Notes under the pieces: model-generated | The model's database searches: none | The model's input: the letters and a program-made list of their open reading frames with translations, nothing else | What the model was told of the DNA's origin: nothing | Program-made: the position numbers and the translations under genes | In this document: one piece after another, positions 52,764 to 62,206 of the stretch | Layout of the letters: each line of letters starts with the position of its first letter | How positions within the stretch are numbered: the first letter of the stretch is position 1 | Assembly (NCBI RefSeq): GCF_029277445.1 | Contig: NZ_CP119566.1 | Location: 1,614,001-1,678,000 of the forward strand | Source of the DNA: Pararhizobium qamdonense | Lineage (GTDB): Bacteria; Pseudomonadota; Alphaproteobacteria; Rhizobiales; Rhizobiaceae | DNA: 64,000 nucleotides | Direction: 5' to 3'

Positions 52764-55700
52764 CTATTCGGCTGCGAGATGGATGACGTTGCCGCTGCGT
52801 TTGGGGCCTTCCAGCTTGTCGAGCCGTTTTTCCAACGCGTCGATCGTCTTGGCCTGATCGGTGACGATGCCGGTCAAAGCTTCGTTTTCAAGAACATCCA
52901 GTTCGTCGTCCTTCTTGCCGACGAAGCGGCCGAACAGCCAGCCGATCAGGCGCGAGACGTCGTCCATGATAAGAAAGAACGACGGAACCACGAGAAGCGA
53001 CAGCACGGTGGAAACGATGATGCCGCCGATCACGGCAATTGCCATCGGCGCGCGGAACGAACCGCCTTCGCCGACGCCAAGTGCTGAAGGGATCATGCCG
53101 GCCGACATGGCGATCGACGTCATGATGATCGGCTGGGCGCGCTTGCGGCCGGCTTCGATCATGGCCTGGACCCGCTCCATGCCATGGCGCTTCATCTCGA
53201 CGGCGAAATCGACGAGAAGAATGGCATTCTTGGTGACGATCCCCATCAGCATCAGCACCCCGATCATGACCGGCATCGAAAACGCGTTGCGTGTCAGGAT
53301 CAGCGCCACCGCGACGCCGCCAATCGCCAGCGGCAGCGACAACAGGATGGTGAACGGCTGGATCACATCCTTGAACAACAGGATGAGCACCACCAGAACC
53401 ATCAGCAGGCCAAGCAGCATGGCGTTGCCGAAGCTCTGCATCATCTCGCTCTGGATCTTGGCATCGCCGCTTTCGGCAAGCCGCACGGTCGAGGGCAGCT
53501 GCGTTTCATCGACGATCCGCTTGAACTCGGCTGTCGAGGTATCGAGTGCCGTGCCCTGCGGCACGTCGGAACCGATCGAGGCGACACGATTACGCGCATT
53601 GCGCAGAATCGAGCTCGGTCCTTCCGAGTAGCTGATATCAGCGACACTATCGATCGGAACAGTCGCCCCCGATGCGGTCTTCACCTTCAGGGCACCGATC
53701 GACTGCAGATCACGGCGGACGTCGAGCGACGTCTGGACGCGGATCGGGATCAGCCGGTTATCGAGCGAGATCTTGGTCAGGGCTGCATCGACATCGCCTG
53801 TCGTGGCAACGCGGATGGTCTGCGAGATCTGCTGTGGCGTGATGCCGAGACGGGCGATTTCATCCTTGCGCGGATGGATCTGCAATTCCGGCCGGGGCAG
53901 GGCCCCTTCGGAACTGACATTGGACAGGATGGGTGAGGCGCGCAGCTTGCCTTCCAAGAGGCCGATGGCTTCATTCAGGTCGTCCTCGTTGGATGACAGG
54001 AAATTGAAGGTCAATTCACGCTCGCCGCGATCGTTGAGCTTGGTGATGCGCACATCCGGGATGCCGCGCAGGTTGGCGAAAATATCCTTCTCGACATCCC
54101 ACTGCGGACGCGTGCGGCCATCCATCTGCATTTTCGGCATATATTGCCCGATCAGCGGAAGATTGCCGAGGCCCTTGTTGACAAGGGTTTTCACCAGCGA
54201 GTGATCGATCGTGCCGAGAATGATGCGGACGGTGGCGCGGCGCAGTTCGAGATCGCCCTTCGGAGACGCACCGCCGAGAATGAAGACGCTCTCGACGCCA
54301 TCGATACCACGGACCGCATTGTAGATCTGCTCGGTCGTGTTGTCGGTTTCAACCAGCGTCGCGTTGGGGGGCAATTCGACCGAAAGCACGACACGCGAAG
54401 CATCGTCCGGCGGCATGAAGCTGCCGGGGACCTGCGCCATCAGGAAAAGCGAGCCGGCCAGGAACGCGAAAGCGGCCAGCATCGTGGCATAGCGCATGTA
54501 CCAGCGCCGGGTCGTGGCGCTGACCAGCCAGGTATAGCCCTTCATCAGGCGGCCGTCATTGTCGTGATGGTCGTCGACGCCATCCTCGGGCTTCATCAGA
54601 TAGGCTGCCATCAGCGGCGTGATCAGGCGCGCCACCATCAACGAGAAGAACACGGAGAAGGCGACGGTCAGGCCGAACTGGATGAAATATTGCCCGGCAA
54701 CACCCGGCATGAACGAGACCGGCACGAAGACCGCGATGATCGTGAAGCTGGTGGCAATAACCGCCAGACCGATTTCATCGGCGGCATCGAGCGACGCCCG
54801 GTACGGCGTCTTGCCCATCTTGATATGCCGGGCGATGTTCTCGATTTCGACGATGGCGTCATCGACGAGAATACCCGTCGCCAGCGTCAATGCCAGGAAG
54901 CTGACGAGATTGAGCGAGAAGCCCATCAGGTCCATGATCCAGAATGTCGGGATCGCAGACAGGGGAAGAGCGACGGCGGCGATCAGCGTGGCACGCCAGT
55001 TTCTGAGGAACAGAAGCACGACGATGACGGCGAGGATCGAGCCTTCGAGCAGCGTATGCAGGGCTGCTTCATAGTTGCCGTAGGTGAAATAGACGGCGTC
55101 GTCCACCATCGCGATGTTGACCTCGGGATGGGCCGCGCGGACGGTTTCAAGGCTTTTTGCCACCGTTTCGGCGACCGAGACTTCGCTGGCGCCCTTGGAC
55201 CGGAACACCGCGAAGGTGACCGATGCATCGCCATTGAAGCGCGAGAAGGATTTCTGCTCCTCGTAGGTATCGGTGACGGTGCCCAGATTGGAGAGTTTGA
55301 CAAACCGGCCATTGGGAAGCGCGATCGTCGTATTGGCCAGCTCGGCGACGTTGCGGGCGTCGCCCAGCGTGCGGATGGTCTGCTCGTTGCCGCCGATCTG
55401 GCTGCGGCCCGAGCCAAGATCGACATTGGTGCTGCGCAGCTGGTTGTTGACGTCAGGCGCGGTGATGCCGAAGGAATCGAGCTTGCTCGGATCGAGCTCT
55501 ACCTTGATCTCGCGGTCGGAGCCGCCGTAGCGGTCGATCCGGCCGACACCGACCTGGCCCTGCAGCGCGCGCTTGATCGTGTCATCGACAAACCAGGACA
55601 GCTCTTCGAGCGTCATGTCCGGCGAGGTGACCGAGAAGGTCTGGATCGCCTGGCCTTCGACATCGATCTTGGTGACGACCGGTTCTTCGACATCGGCGGG

Positions 55701-56057
55701 CAGGTCGCTGCGGATGCGGTCGATGGCGTCCTTGGTGTCCTGAACGGCTTCTTCCGTCGGCTTTTCGATGCGGAAAACAACGCTGGTGAGCGATTGTCCG
55801 TCGGTCACCGTGGACTGGATTTCATCGACGCCGGCGATCGAGGCGACAGCGTCCTCGACCTCCTTGGTCACCTGCATTTCCAGTTCCGACGGCGACGCGC
55901 CGTTCTGGGTCACGGTTATGGCCACCACCGGAACGTCGATGTTGGGAAACTTGGTGATCGGCAAGGCATAGAAGGATTGAATGCCGAGGTAGAGCAGCAG
56001 CGCAAAACCCAGGATCGGTGCGATCGGATTGCGGATGGACCAGGCGGAAAAGTTCAT
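52764..56057 (-). CDS. RND family multidrug efflux pump
   Basis: Inner-membrane proton-driven pump of 1097 residues, HAE1-like. N-terminal MNFSAWSIRNPIAPILGFA. The first-half helix-4 acids are in LATGILVDDAIVEIENIARH. Second-half helices include MPVMIGVLMLMGIVTKNAIL and LVDFAVEMKRHG. It is longer than AcrB by about 50 residues because of a cytosolic tail with a heptad-like stretch (VTDQAKTIDALEKRLDKLEG). It lies 15 bases after its adaptor gene on the same strand. No outer-membrane channel is encoded here. Confidence 0.92.
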   Translation of the reverse strand: MNFSAWSIRNPIAPILGFALLLYLGIQSFYALPITKFPNIDVPVVAITVTQNGASPSELEMQVTKEVEDAVASIAGVDEIQSTVTDGQSLTSVVFRIEKPTEEAVQDTKDAIDRIRSDLPADVEEPVVTKIDVEGQAIQTFSVTSPDMTLEELSWFVDDTIKRALQGQVGVGRIDRYGGSDREIKVELDPSKLDSFGITAPDVNNQLRSTNVDLGSGRSQIGGNEQTIRTLGDARNVAELANTTIALPNGRFVKLSNLGTVTDTYEEQKSFSRFNGDASVTFAVFRSKGASEVSVAETVAKSLETVRAAHPEVNIAMVDDAVYFTYGNYEAALHTLLEGSILAVIVVLLFLRNWRATLIAAVALPLSAIPTFWIMDLMGFSLNLVSFLALTLATGILVDDAIVEIENIARHIKMGKTPYRASLDAADEIGLAVIATSFTIIAVFVPVSFMPGVAGQYFIQFGLTVAFSVFFSLMVARLITPLMAAYLMKPEDGVDDHHDNDGRLMKGYTWLVSATTRRWYMRYATMLAAFAFLAGSLFLMAQVPGSFMPPDDASRVVLSVELPPNATLVETDNTTEQIYNAVRGIDGVESVFILGGASPKGDLELRRATVRIILGTIDHSLVKTLVNKGLGNLPLIGQYMPKMQMDGRTRPQWDVEKDIFANLRGIPDVRITKLNDRGERELTFNFLSSNEDDLNEAIGLLEGKLRASPILSNVSSEGALPRPELQIHPRKDEIARLGITPQQISQTIRVATTGDVDAALTKISLDNRLIPIRVQTSLDVRRDLQSIGALKVKTASGATVPIDSVADISYSEGPSSILRNARNRVASIGSDVPQGTALDTSTAEFKRIVDETQLPSTVRLAESGDAKIQSEMMQSFGNAMLLGLLMVLVVLILLFKDVIQPFTILLSLPLAIGGVAVALILTRNAFSMPVMIGVLMLMGIVTKNAILLVDFAVEMKRHGMERVQAMIEAGRKRAQPIIMTSIAMSAGMIPSALGVGEGGSFRAPMAIAVIGGIIVSTVLSLLVVPSFFLIMDDVSRLIGWLFGRFVGKKDDELDVLENEALTGIVTDQAKTIDALEKRLDKLEGPKRSGNVIHLAAE

Positions 56058-56072
56058 CGCGAATGACCTCGA

Positions 56073-57266
56073 TCAGTTCGATACTGTTTCGGCGACTGCA
56101 GGCACCGGCTTGATGCGATCGCCATCGCGCACGAAGGCGCCTGCTTTGGTGATCACGCGGTCGCCCTCCTTCAGGCCGGTCCGGATTTCGATCAAGCCGT
56201 TATCCTGTATGCCGGTTTCAACCTGAGCCACATGGGCGACGTCGTCCTCGACCTTGCGGGCGACCATGCCGTCCTTGGTATTGGTGACCGCCGAAAGCGG
56301 CAGGACCAGCGCCTGCTTTTCCGTGACGATGATCTGTGCCCGGGCATACATGCCCACTCTGGCTTTTTCAGGTTCCAGCAGGGTGATATAGACATTGCCG
56401 AGGCGTGTCTGGCTATCGACCACCGGCGAGATCAGCCGGATTTGCCCATCGACCTGAGTCTTGCCGTCGGCTAGCGTCACCTTTGCCTTCTGGCCGATCT
56501 CCAGCTTCGGCAGGTCGGCTTCGATAATATCGGCCTTCATCTCGACGGCGCCGTCGCGGATGATGGTGAACAGCGGCTCGCCCGTGCCGTTTGCGATGGC
56601 GCCGACCTTTGCTGTGCGGGCCGAGACCACGCCGGCGACCGGCGTTTTCACATCCGTGCGCACCAGGCGCAGGTCGACATCGGAAATCTGCGCTTCGACG
56701 ACCTTGATATCGGCCTTGGCAACGGAGACCAGCTGATCGGCCGAGCGAACGCGCGCAAGTGCTGCGGTTGCGGAGGCCTTTTCCTGGTCGCGCTGCGCCG
56801 TCGACATCGATCCCGCCTCGGCGAGCTTTTTCGAGCGGTCGCTGACCCGGACCGCTTCGTCGGCATTGGCCTGCGCTTCGGCGAGCTGCGCCTCATATTG
56901 GGCAAAGGCGGCCTCGGCCTTGGCTAGGCTTGCGGCATACTGGCTCTTCTGTAGCACCAGCATATCCGGGTTGAGGGTCGCCAGCGTGCTTTCAGCCTCG
57001 ACCCGGTCGCCGACATCGGCATTCAGCGTGCGAATGGAAAGGCCATCGACAAGCGGGGACACATAGGTTTCGTCCACGGCCTTGACGGCGCCGGTTGCCA
57101 TAACCCGGTCAACGATCAGCCTTGTCTCGACCTGGCTGACGACGATCGACGGCAATGCCTGTTCGGTTTTTTGGGGAGCTGCGGCCTGCGCCAATGCGGT
57201 ACCCGACGATAGCGTCAGGAGCAGGGCAGCGGACATTCCAAACGCAAACGTCGTGTAACGGGCCAT
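56073..57266 (-). CDS. RND efflux periplasmic adaptor protein
   Basis: Membrane-fusion protein of 397 residues serving the downstream pump. The signal peptide ALLLTLSSGTALAQAAAP has cleavage near residue 26; there is no lipobox, unlike the two adaptors at 11656-13829. The lipoyl halves (VDETYVSPLVDGLSIRTLNA, TPVAGVVSARTAKVGAIANG) flank a long Ala/Glu-rich helical hairpin at about 115-190. The beta-barrel follows (KAKVTLADGKTQVDGQIRLI). AGGAAAG precedes the ATG at 57266. Confidence 0.92.
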   Translation of the reverse strand: MARYTTFAFGMSAALLLTLSSGTALAQAAAPQKTEQALPSIVVSQVETRLIVDRVMATGAVKAVDETYVSPLVDGLSIRTLNADVGDRVEAESTLATLNPDMLVLQKSQYAASLAKAEAAFAQYEAQLAEAQANADEAVRVSDRSKKLAEAGSMSTAQRDQEKASATAALARVRSADQLVSVAKADIKVVEAQISDVDLRLVRTDVKTPVAGVVSARTAKVGAIANGTGEPLFTIIRDGAVEMKADIIEADLPKLEIGQKAKVTLADGKTQVDGQIRLISPVVDSQTRLGNVYITLLEPEKARVGMYARAQIIVTEKQALVLPLSAVTNTKDGMVARKVEDDVAHVAQVETGIQDNGLIEIRTGLKEGDRVITKAGAFVRDGDRIKPVPAVAETVSN

Positions 57267-57620
57267 CGGCTCACTTTCCTAAAATTCCAGTTAAGTCTGT
57301 TTCCTGACGCTGCCCGCCTTCATGGAAGGTTCGCTGCCGCCGTCTGCCGGAAGGAAGGGAATGCCGCTTCAACCGTGTTGAGCAAATGTTCCCCCGCATC
57401 CTCCTCAAGATGCCTCGGGCCGTATTTAGTCAGGCCCATCAGGCGATGCAAGATGATAGAAATAAAGAATGGTTCCTCATTATTTTATTTGTTGAGACCC
57501 ATCAACGCAACTTCTGTTTTATGTCCTTTTGTTGCGCATCCGTGTTTTTCCTGTGTCTTAAATGCGAAACGCGCGGGACCAGCCCGCGCGTTTCCAAAGC
57601 GAAAACAGATGTAAAACCGC
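57267..57620. other. Non-coding gap with one hairpin
   Basis: 354 bases without a gene. The middle (about 57440-57560) is AT-rich and should hold the promoter of the efflux operon. GAAACGCGCGGG (57566-57577) pairs perfectly with CCCGCGCGTTTC (57583-57594), 27 bases after the stop of the minus-strand binding-protein gene, and may end that operon although no T run follows. Confidence 0.6.
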
Positions 57621-58613
57621 CTACTTGAGGGCGGCGTCGGTGATCTCGTGGGTGAAAGCGCCTGTCGGCTCCTTGCTGATGACGGGATCGGAGCCGCCCT
57701 TCAGCAGCGAGGCAACGGTGCGTTTGTAGTCGGCGTCATCCAGCGCGCCGTTCGAGCCCGCCGTCAGTTTGGCGACTTCGCTCATCATGCGCTTCTGGTG
57801 TTCTTCCGTCTGGGCGCCGGTTGCGTCGTTCTCCAGAACGATCCCGGCGGCTTCGTCGGTATGCTCCTCGGCATATTTCCAGCCCTTCATCGAAGCGCGG
57901 ACGAACTTGACCATCTTTTCCTTGAAGGCCGGGTCCTTGAGCTTGTCCTCCAGCACGTAGAGCCCGTCTTCCAGCGTGGCTACACCCTGATCCTGATATT
58001 TGAAGACGGTCAGGTCTTCCGGCTTGATGCCGGCGTCGATCACCTGCCAATATTCGTTATAGGTCATGGTGGAGATGCAGGCTGCCTGCTTCTGGATCAG
58101 CGGATCGACGTTGAAGCCCTGCTTGAGGACCGTGACGCCATCCGGGCCGCCATCGGTCTTCAGACCGAGCTGGCTCATCCAGGAGAGGAACGGATATTCA
58201 TTGCCGAAGAACCAGACGCCGAGCGTCTTGCCCTTGAAATCGGCAGGCGAGGCGACGCCGGATTCCTTCAGGCAGGTCAGCATCATGCCCGAGGCCTTGA
58301 ACGGCTGGGCGATGTTGACGAGGGCAACGCCCTTTTCGCGGGTTGCAAGTGCCGACGGCATCCAGTCGACGACCACATCGGCGCCGCCACCGGCGATCAC
58401 CTGCGGCGGTGCGATATCAGGGCCGCCCGGCTTGATTTCGACATCGAGGCCTTCGGCTTCATAAAAGCCCTTGTCCTTGGCGACGTAATAGCCAGCGAAC
58501 TGGGCCTGCGTGACCCATTTCAGCTGCAGCACCACCTTGTCGGCGGCCATGGCATGGAATGCGGACAGCGAAAAAGCGCTTGCCAGCAGCAATGATGCAA
58601 GTCTCGTCTTCAT
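57621..58613 (-). CDS. NMT1/ThiY-type ABC substrate-binding protein
   Basis: Periplasmic binding protein (330 residues). The signal peptide SLLLASAFSLSAFHAMAA has cleavage near residue 23. The mature start KVVLQLKWVTQAQFAGYYVA, with KDKGFYEAEGLDVEIKPGGP, is the hallmark of the ThiY/NMT1 group, which binds pyrimidine-like or other heteroaromatic ligands. The start at 58613 follows AAGGGAACTGAC; an upstream in-frame ATG lacks a signal. It is last gene of the transporter set, beside a dihydropyrimidinase, so a pyrimidine or hydantoin ligand is likely but unproven. Confidence 0.87.
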   Translation of the reverse strand: MKTRLASLLLASAFSLSAFHAMAADKVVLQLKWVTQAQFAGYYVAKDKGFYEAEGLDVEIKPGGPDIAPPQVIAGGGADVVVDWMPSALATREKGVALVNIAQPFKASGMMLTCLKESGVASPADFKGKTLGVWFFGNEYPFLSWMSQLGLKTDGGPDGVTVLKQGFNVDPLIQKQAACISTMTYNEYWQVIDAGIKPEDLTVFKYQDQGVATLEDGLYVLEDKLKDPAFKEKMVKFVRASMKGWKYAEEHTDEAAGIVLENDATGAQTEEHQKRMMSEVAKLTAGSNGALDDADYKRTVASLLKGGSDPVISKEPTGAFTHEITDAALK

Positions 58614-58634
58614 GTCAGTTCCCTTTTTTGTTGT

Positions 58635-58655
58635 GCCGGCCCGACGCGGGCCGGC
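58635..58655. other. Intra-operon hairpin before the binding-protein gene
   Basis: GCCGGCCCG (58635-58643) pairs perfectly with CGGGCCGGC (58647-58655). On the minus strand it precedes the binding-protein gene and has A runs on both sides; on the plus strand a T run follows. It may stabilise the downstream message, giving extra binding protein. Confidence 0.5.
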
Positions 58656-58695
58656 GGCTTTTTTATGGTGCCTGCCCACCACGGACAGGCATTTC

Positions 58696-59568
58696 TCAGG
58701 CCGTCCGCGAATTGCGCACGGACGGATGCCAGAACGTGACAGCCCGCTCGATCAGCGCCACTATCCCGTAAAACGCCGAGCCTGCCACTGCCGCGACAGC
58801 GATTTCGGCCCAAACCATATCGACATTCATGCGCCCCACTTCGGTGGAGATCCGGAACCCCATGCCGACGATCGGCGTGCCGAAGAATTCGGCGACGATG
58901 GCGCCGATCAGCGCCAAGGTGGAGTTGATCTTGAGCGCATTGAAAATGAAAGGCCAGGCCGCCGGCAGGCGCAGCTTGATCAACGTCTGAAACCAGCTGG
59001 CGGCATAGGTATGCATCAGGTCGCGCTCCATCGAACTGGCCGCAGACAGGCCGGAAACCGTGTTCACCAGCATCGGGAAGAAGGTCATGATGACGACAAC
59101 GGCGACCTTCGACTGCCAGTCGAAGCCGAACCACATGACCATGATCGGCGCGACGCCGATGACGGGCAGGGCGGAGACGAAATTGCCAAGCGGCAGCAAC
59201 CCCTTCTGCAGGAAGGGCGAGCGGTCGATGGCAACGGCCACAAGGAAACCCAGGCTGCAGCCCAATGTATAGCCGATGATCACCGCCTTGAGGAACGTCT
59301 GCTGGAAATCGGCCCAGAGCGTCGGCACGGAATTGATCAGCCGCGTCCAGATCATCGAGGGCGGCGGCAGGAGGACGGACGGTACGTTAAACCCCCGCAC
59401 GACGCCTTCCCACAGAACCAGGATGCTGACGCCGAACAGCAAGGGCACTGCAAGGCGAACCGCCCGGTTGGCGGGCACGTTTCTGAAATTCTGGCGCACC
59501 AGCCATTCATTGGTGGCCCAGGCTGCAATCCAGAAGGCGATGGCGCTGAACAGAATACCGGAATTCAT
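58696..59568 (-). CDS. ABC transporter permease (ThiX/SsuC-like), second
   Basis: Inner-membrane subunit of 290 residues with about six helices in the core and an extra N-terminal helix. The ATPase-contact loop is MERDLMHTYAASWFQTLIKL, and SVLLPPPSMIWTRL is the usual family entry before the core. It overlaps the other permease gene by four bases, so the two probably form a heterodimeric channel. An 82-base gap with a strong hairpin separates it from the binding-protein gene. Confidence 0.88.
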   Translation of the reverse strand: MNSGILFSAIAFWIAAWATNEWLVRQNFRNVPANRAVRLAVPLLFGVSILVLWEGVVRGFNVPSVLLPPPSMIWTRLINSVPTLWADFQQTFLKAVIIGYTLGCSLGFLVAVAIDRSPFLQKGLLPLGNFVSALPVIGVAPIMVMWFGFDWQSKVAVVVIMTFFPMLVNTVSGLSAASSMERDLMHTYAASWFQTLIKLRLPAAWPFIFNALKINSTLALIGAIVAEFFGTPIVGMGFRISTEVGRMNVDMVWAEIAVAAVAGSAFYGIVALIERAVTFWHPSVRNSRTA

Positions 59569-60449
59569 GGCTTGACCCCCATGCGTTTGAGGACGGCGGT
59601 ATGGGCAAAGCCGACGATGATCACCAGGGTTGCCGCAAGCGCTGCCGCCATGAACAGGGCCGACCAGATCTGCACCGTCTGGCCGTAATAGGAGCCGGCA
59701 AGCAGCCGGGCGCCAAGACCGGAGACGGCCCCGGTCGGCAGCTCGCCGACGATCGCACCGACGAGCGAAATGGCGATGGCAACCTTCAGCGAGGCGAACA
59801 GATAGGGCATGGACGACGGCCAGCGCAGCTTCCAGAAGGTTTGCGCCGGGCTGGCATAATAGGTGTGCATCAGGTCAAGCTGGATCTGCTCGGGACTGCG
59901 CAGCCCCTTCACCATGCCGACGACGATCGGGAAGAAGCTGAGATAGGTGGAGATCAGCGCCTTGGGCAAAAGCCCGGATATGCCGATGGCATTGAGCACG
60001 ACGATGATCATCGGCGCGATGGCCAGGATCGGGATGGTCTGGCTGGCGATGACCCAGGGCATCAGCGAGCGGTCCATCGCCCGGTTGTGGACGATGCCGA
60101 CGGCAAGCAGAATGCCGAGCACGGTGCCGATGCCAAAGCCGAGCAGGGTCGCCGAAAGCGTGATCCAGGCATGATAGACAAGGCTGCGCTTGGAGGTGAT
60201 CGGCATCAGGAAGGTCGTGTTCCAGATCTCGGCGATCACCTGATGCGGGGCAGGAAGCACCGGCCGCTGCTGGAACATGGTTTTCGGCAGGATTTCCGAG
60301 AAGGTGATCTCAGATCCGGCGCGCGCCGCCGTATCGCGCTCGAACGGCGCATTGAGAAACACCACCGCCAGATACCAGATGACGAGCACGGCAAGGAGGA
60401 TGACGCCCACCGGCATGATCCTGTCTTTGATGATATTTGGCTTTTCCAT
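59565..60449 (-). CDS. ABC transporter permease (ThiX/SsuC-like), first
   Basis: Inner-membrane subunit of 294 residues, paralogous to its neighbour. An anchor helix is at about 12-31, a periplasmic stretch of about 60 residues follows, then the core with LPAPHQVIAEIWNT, the helices after HAWITLSATLLGFGIGTVLG, and the loop IQLDLMHTYYASPAQTFWKL. Two different permeases in one NMT1-type system is characteristic of the pyrimidine-linked variants. Two bases separate it from the small membrane protein upstream. Confidence 0.88.
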   Translation of the reverse strand: MEKPNIIKDRIMPVGVILLAVLVIWYLAVVFLNAPFERDTAARAGSEITFSEILPKTMFQQRPVLPAPHQVIAEIWNTTFLMPITSKRSLVYHAWITLSATLLGFGIGTVLGILLAVGIVHNRAMDRSLMPWVIASQTIPILAIAPMIIVVLNAIGISGLLPKALISTYLSFFPIVVGMVKGLRSPEQIQLDLMHTYYASPAQTFWKLRWPSSMPYLFASLKVAIAISLVGAIVGELPTGAVSGLGARLLAGSYYGQTVQIWSALFMAAALAATLVIIVGFAHTAVLKRMGVKP

Positions 60450-60451
60450 GC

Positions 60452-60787
60452 TTAAGCCTTCCCGCCGGCAGGCATCAGCATCAGCCCCATCGCCACGACC
60501 CCAAGGGCGACACCTGCCATCTGCGGCAGGGTCATTCGTTCGCCGAAGACGGCAAAGGCGATGAAATTGACCAGCAGCAGCTGCGCAATCGCCGAGGCCG
60601 AAATAGCCAGCCCCAGCCCGCCCTCGCGCATCAGCCGCACCATCATCAGATTGCCGAGGCAGTAAAGGCCGAGTGACAGGAGAAGGATCAGGATGTTGTT
60701 GGTGGACACATAATAGCGCGATGCGGTGGCGGCGCTGAGGAAGATGGCCATGGAGGCGGAGAGCCAGAGGATGAAGGAGAGGTTCAT
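60452..60787 (-). CDS. Small four-helix SMR/EamA-like membrane protein
   Basis: Membrane protein of 111 residues with four hydrophobic helices (about 5-20, 30-50, 58-78, 86-106). The last helices read ISASAIAQLLLVNFIAFAVF and GERMTLPQMAGVALGVVAMG, the half-size EamA/SMR pattern in which two copies form a dimeric transporter. The usual membrane Glu of drug-exporting SMR proteins is not evident near the N-terminus, so drug export is doubtful. It overlaps the DUF559 gene by four bases and abuts the permeases, so it belongs to the transporter operon. Confidence 0.78.
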   Translation of the reverse strand: MNLSFILWLSASMAIFLSAATASRYYVSTNNILILLLSLGLYCLGNLMMVRLMREGGLGLAISASAIAQLLLVNFIAFAVFGERMTLPQMAGVALGVVAMGLMLMPAGGKA

Positions 60788-61167
60788 GGATTCGGCTCGC
60801 TCTGCAGAAATTGCGAAATGGCGCGCTCTATCGTCAGGAAAACATAGTCTGGAGCGTCGATGACATCCGCATTGTCGAAGCGCAGGACGGTGAAGCCCTG
60901 GGCCTTCAGGAACCCGTCTCTCTGCCTGTCGTGTTTTCGCCCCTCCGGTGTCTCATGGCTATCACCATCGACTTCGATGACAATCCGGGCTGACAGCCAG
61001 GCGAAGTCAGCGATGTATGGGCCAATTGGCGTTTCCCGACGGAACCGGCCGCCGCGCGCACGAAAATCCCGCAGCATGTTCCACATTCTCGCTTCGGCCT
61101 TGGTCAACTCGGTGCGGAGTTTTTTTGCTCTGGTGCGGGTTTTGGGGTCGATATTCGAGTGCGGCAA
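60784..61167 (-). CDS. DUF559 endonuclease-like protein
   Basis: Protein of about 127 residues related to very-short-patch-repair-type nucleases. Conserved parts are LRTELTKAEARMWNMLRDF, RGGRFRRETPIGPYIADFAW and IVIEVDGDSHETPEGRKHDR, in which the D-E-D residues match the PD-(D/E)xK-like site, then GFTVLRFDNADV. The proposed TTG start at 61167 has GGGAGGGG six bases upstream, supplied by a palindromic repeat; longer in-frame starts would translate the repeat itself. Its stop overlaps the SMR-like gene. Its biological role is unknown. Confidence 0.78.
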   Translation of the reverse strand: MPHSNIDPKTRTRAKKLRTELTKAEARMWNMLRDFRARGGRFRRETPIGPYIADFAWLSARIVIEVDGDSHETPEGRKHDRQRDGFLKAQGFTVLRFDNADVIDAPDYVFLTIERAISQFLQSEPNP

Positions 61168-61169
61168 GA

Positions 61170-61396
61170 AAGACCCCTCCCGGTTCGCTGCGCTCACCAC
61201 CCTCCCCACAAGGGGGAGGGAGGAACCTGCGGCCCCCACATCGGCCACCATCAATTTTCCAGGCTGCTGCCACACTTTGAAACTTGCTGGATAGCGAGTA
61301 CTCCGCGTCCTGGCTGTTGCCTTGTCAAAAGAAGAAGCTGCGGCAAGCGCGGTCGAGCCCCTCCCCCTTGTGGGGAGGGGTTGGGGAGGGGTCTTC
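61170..61396 (+). repeat. Mosaic palindromic repeat, G/C-run type
   Basis: AGACCCCTCCC near 61171 pairs with GGGAGGGGTCTT near 61384-61395, and CCCTCCCCACAAGGGGGAGG at 61200-61219 pairs with CCTCCCCCTTGTGGGGAGGG near 61360-61379. About 140 bases of unrelated DNA lie between the arms. The core matches the element at 42940-43058 apart from ACAAG versus TTGAG in the loop. It is non-coding. Confidence 0.7.
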
Positions 61397-61414
61397 GCCA
61401 CAATCCCAATCATC

Positions 61415-62206
61415 CTACTCGTCATAACTATGCCCCGCTCTCAATCCTTCACGCACCCGGTGCGCAATCGCAAGGAATTCCGGGGTTTCGCGGATACCGA
61501 GCGGGCGCTCGCGGGGCAGGGTGGATTCGATGATGTCGGTGACGCGGCCGGGGCGGGGGCTCATGACGACGATCTTGGTGGAGAGGTAGACCGCTTCCGG
61601 GATCGAGTGGGTGACGAAGCAGATGGTCTTGTTGGTGCGGTCCCACAGTTTCAGCAATTGTTCGTTGAGGTGATCGCGGACGATTTCATCGAGTGCGCCG
61701 AATGGTTCGTCCATCAGCAGAAGATCGGCATCGAAGGCAAGGGCTCTGGCGATCGAGGCGCGCTGCTGCATGCCGCCGGACAGTTGCCAGGGGAATTTCT
61801 TGCCAAAGCCCGTCAGGTTGACCAGGTCCAGCGTGCGCTCGATCCGCGCCTTCTGGTCGGCTGCGCTATAGCCCATGATCTCCAGCGGCAGGGCGATGTT
61901 CTTTTCGATGGTGCGCCAGGGGTACAATGCCGCCGCCTGGAAGACATAGCCATAGGAGCGGTTCTTGCGGGCGTCCTGCGGTGTGGTGCCATTGACGGTG
62001 ATCGAGCCGGAGGTAGGCTTTTCAAGATCGGCGATGACGCGCAGGAAGGTGGTCTTGCCGCAGCCGGAGGGGCCGATGAAGGAGACGAAATCGCCTTTGT
62101 TGACGTCGAGATTGACGCCTGTCAGGGCGTTGACCGGGCCGTCATTGGTCTCAAAGGTCAGGCCGAGATCGCGCGCCGAAACGACGGATGCTGGTGTTGT
62201 TGTCAT
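61415..62206 (-). CDS. ABC transporter ATPase (ThiZ/SsuB-like)
   Basis: ATPase of 263 residues for the two-permease importer encoded downstream. Walker A is IGPSGCGKTTFLRV, the Q-loop region is YGYVFQAAALYPWRTIEKNI, the signature is LSGGMQQRASIARALAF, Walker B is LLLMDEPFGALDEI and the switch is FVTHSIPEAVYLS. The start at 62206 opens the homologous part; ATGs at 62263 and 62305 are in frame but weaker. A palindromic repeat and the DUF559 gene separate it from the permeases. Confidence 0.9.
   Translation of the reverse strand: MTTTPASVVSARDLGLTFETNDGPVNALTGVNLDVNKGDFVSFIGPSGCGKTTFLRVIADLEKPTSGSITVNGTTPQDARKNRSYGYVFQAAALYPWRTIEKNIALPLEIMGYSAADQKARIERTLDLVNLTGFGKKFPWQLSGGMQQRASIARALAFDADLLLMDEPFGALDEIVRDHLNEQLLKLWDRTNKTICFVTHSIPEAVYLSTKIVVMSPRPGRVTDIIESTLPRERPLGIRETPEFLAIAHRVREGLRAGHSYDE

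Noticed and set aside
61168..61425. Longer N-terminus for the DUF559 protein
   Set aside because: The extra residues are translated palindromic repeat and intergenic DNA, while family similarity begins at the TTG at 61167.
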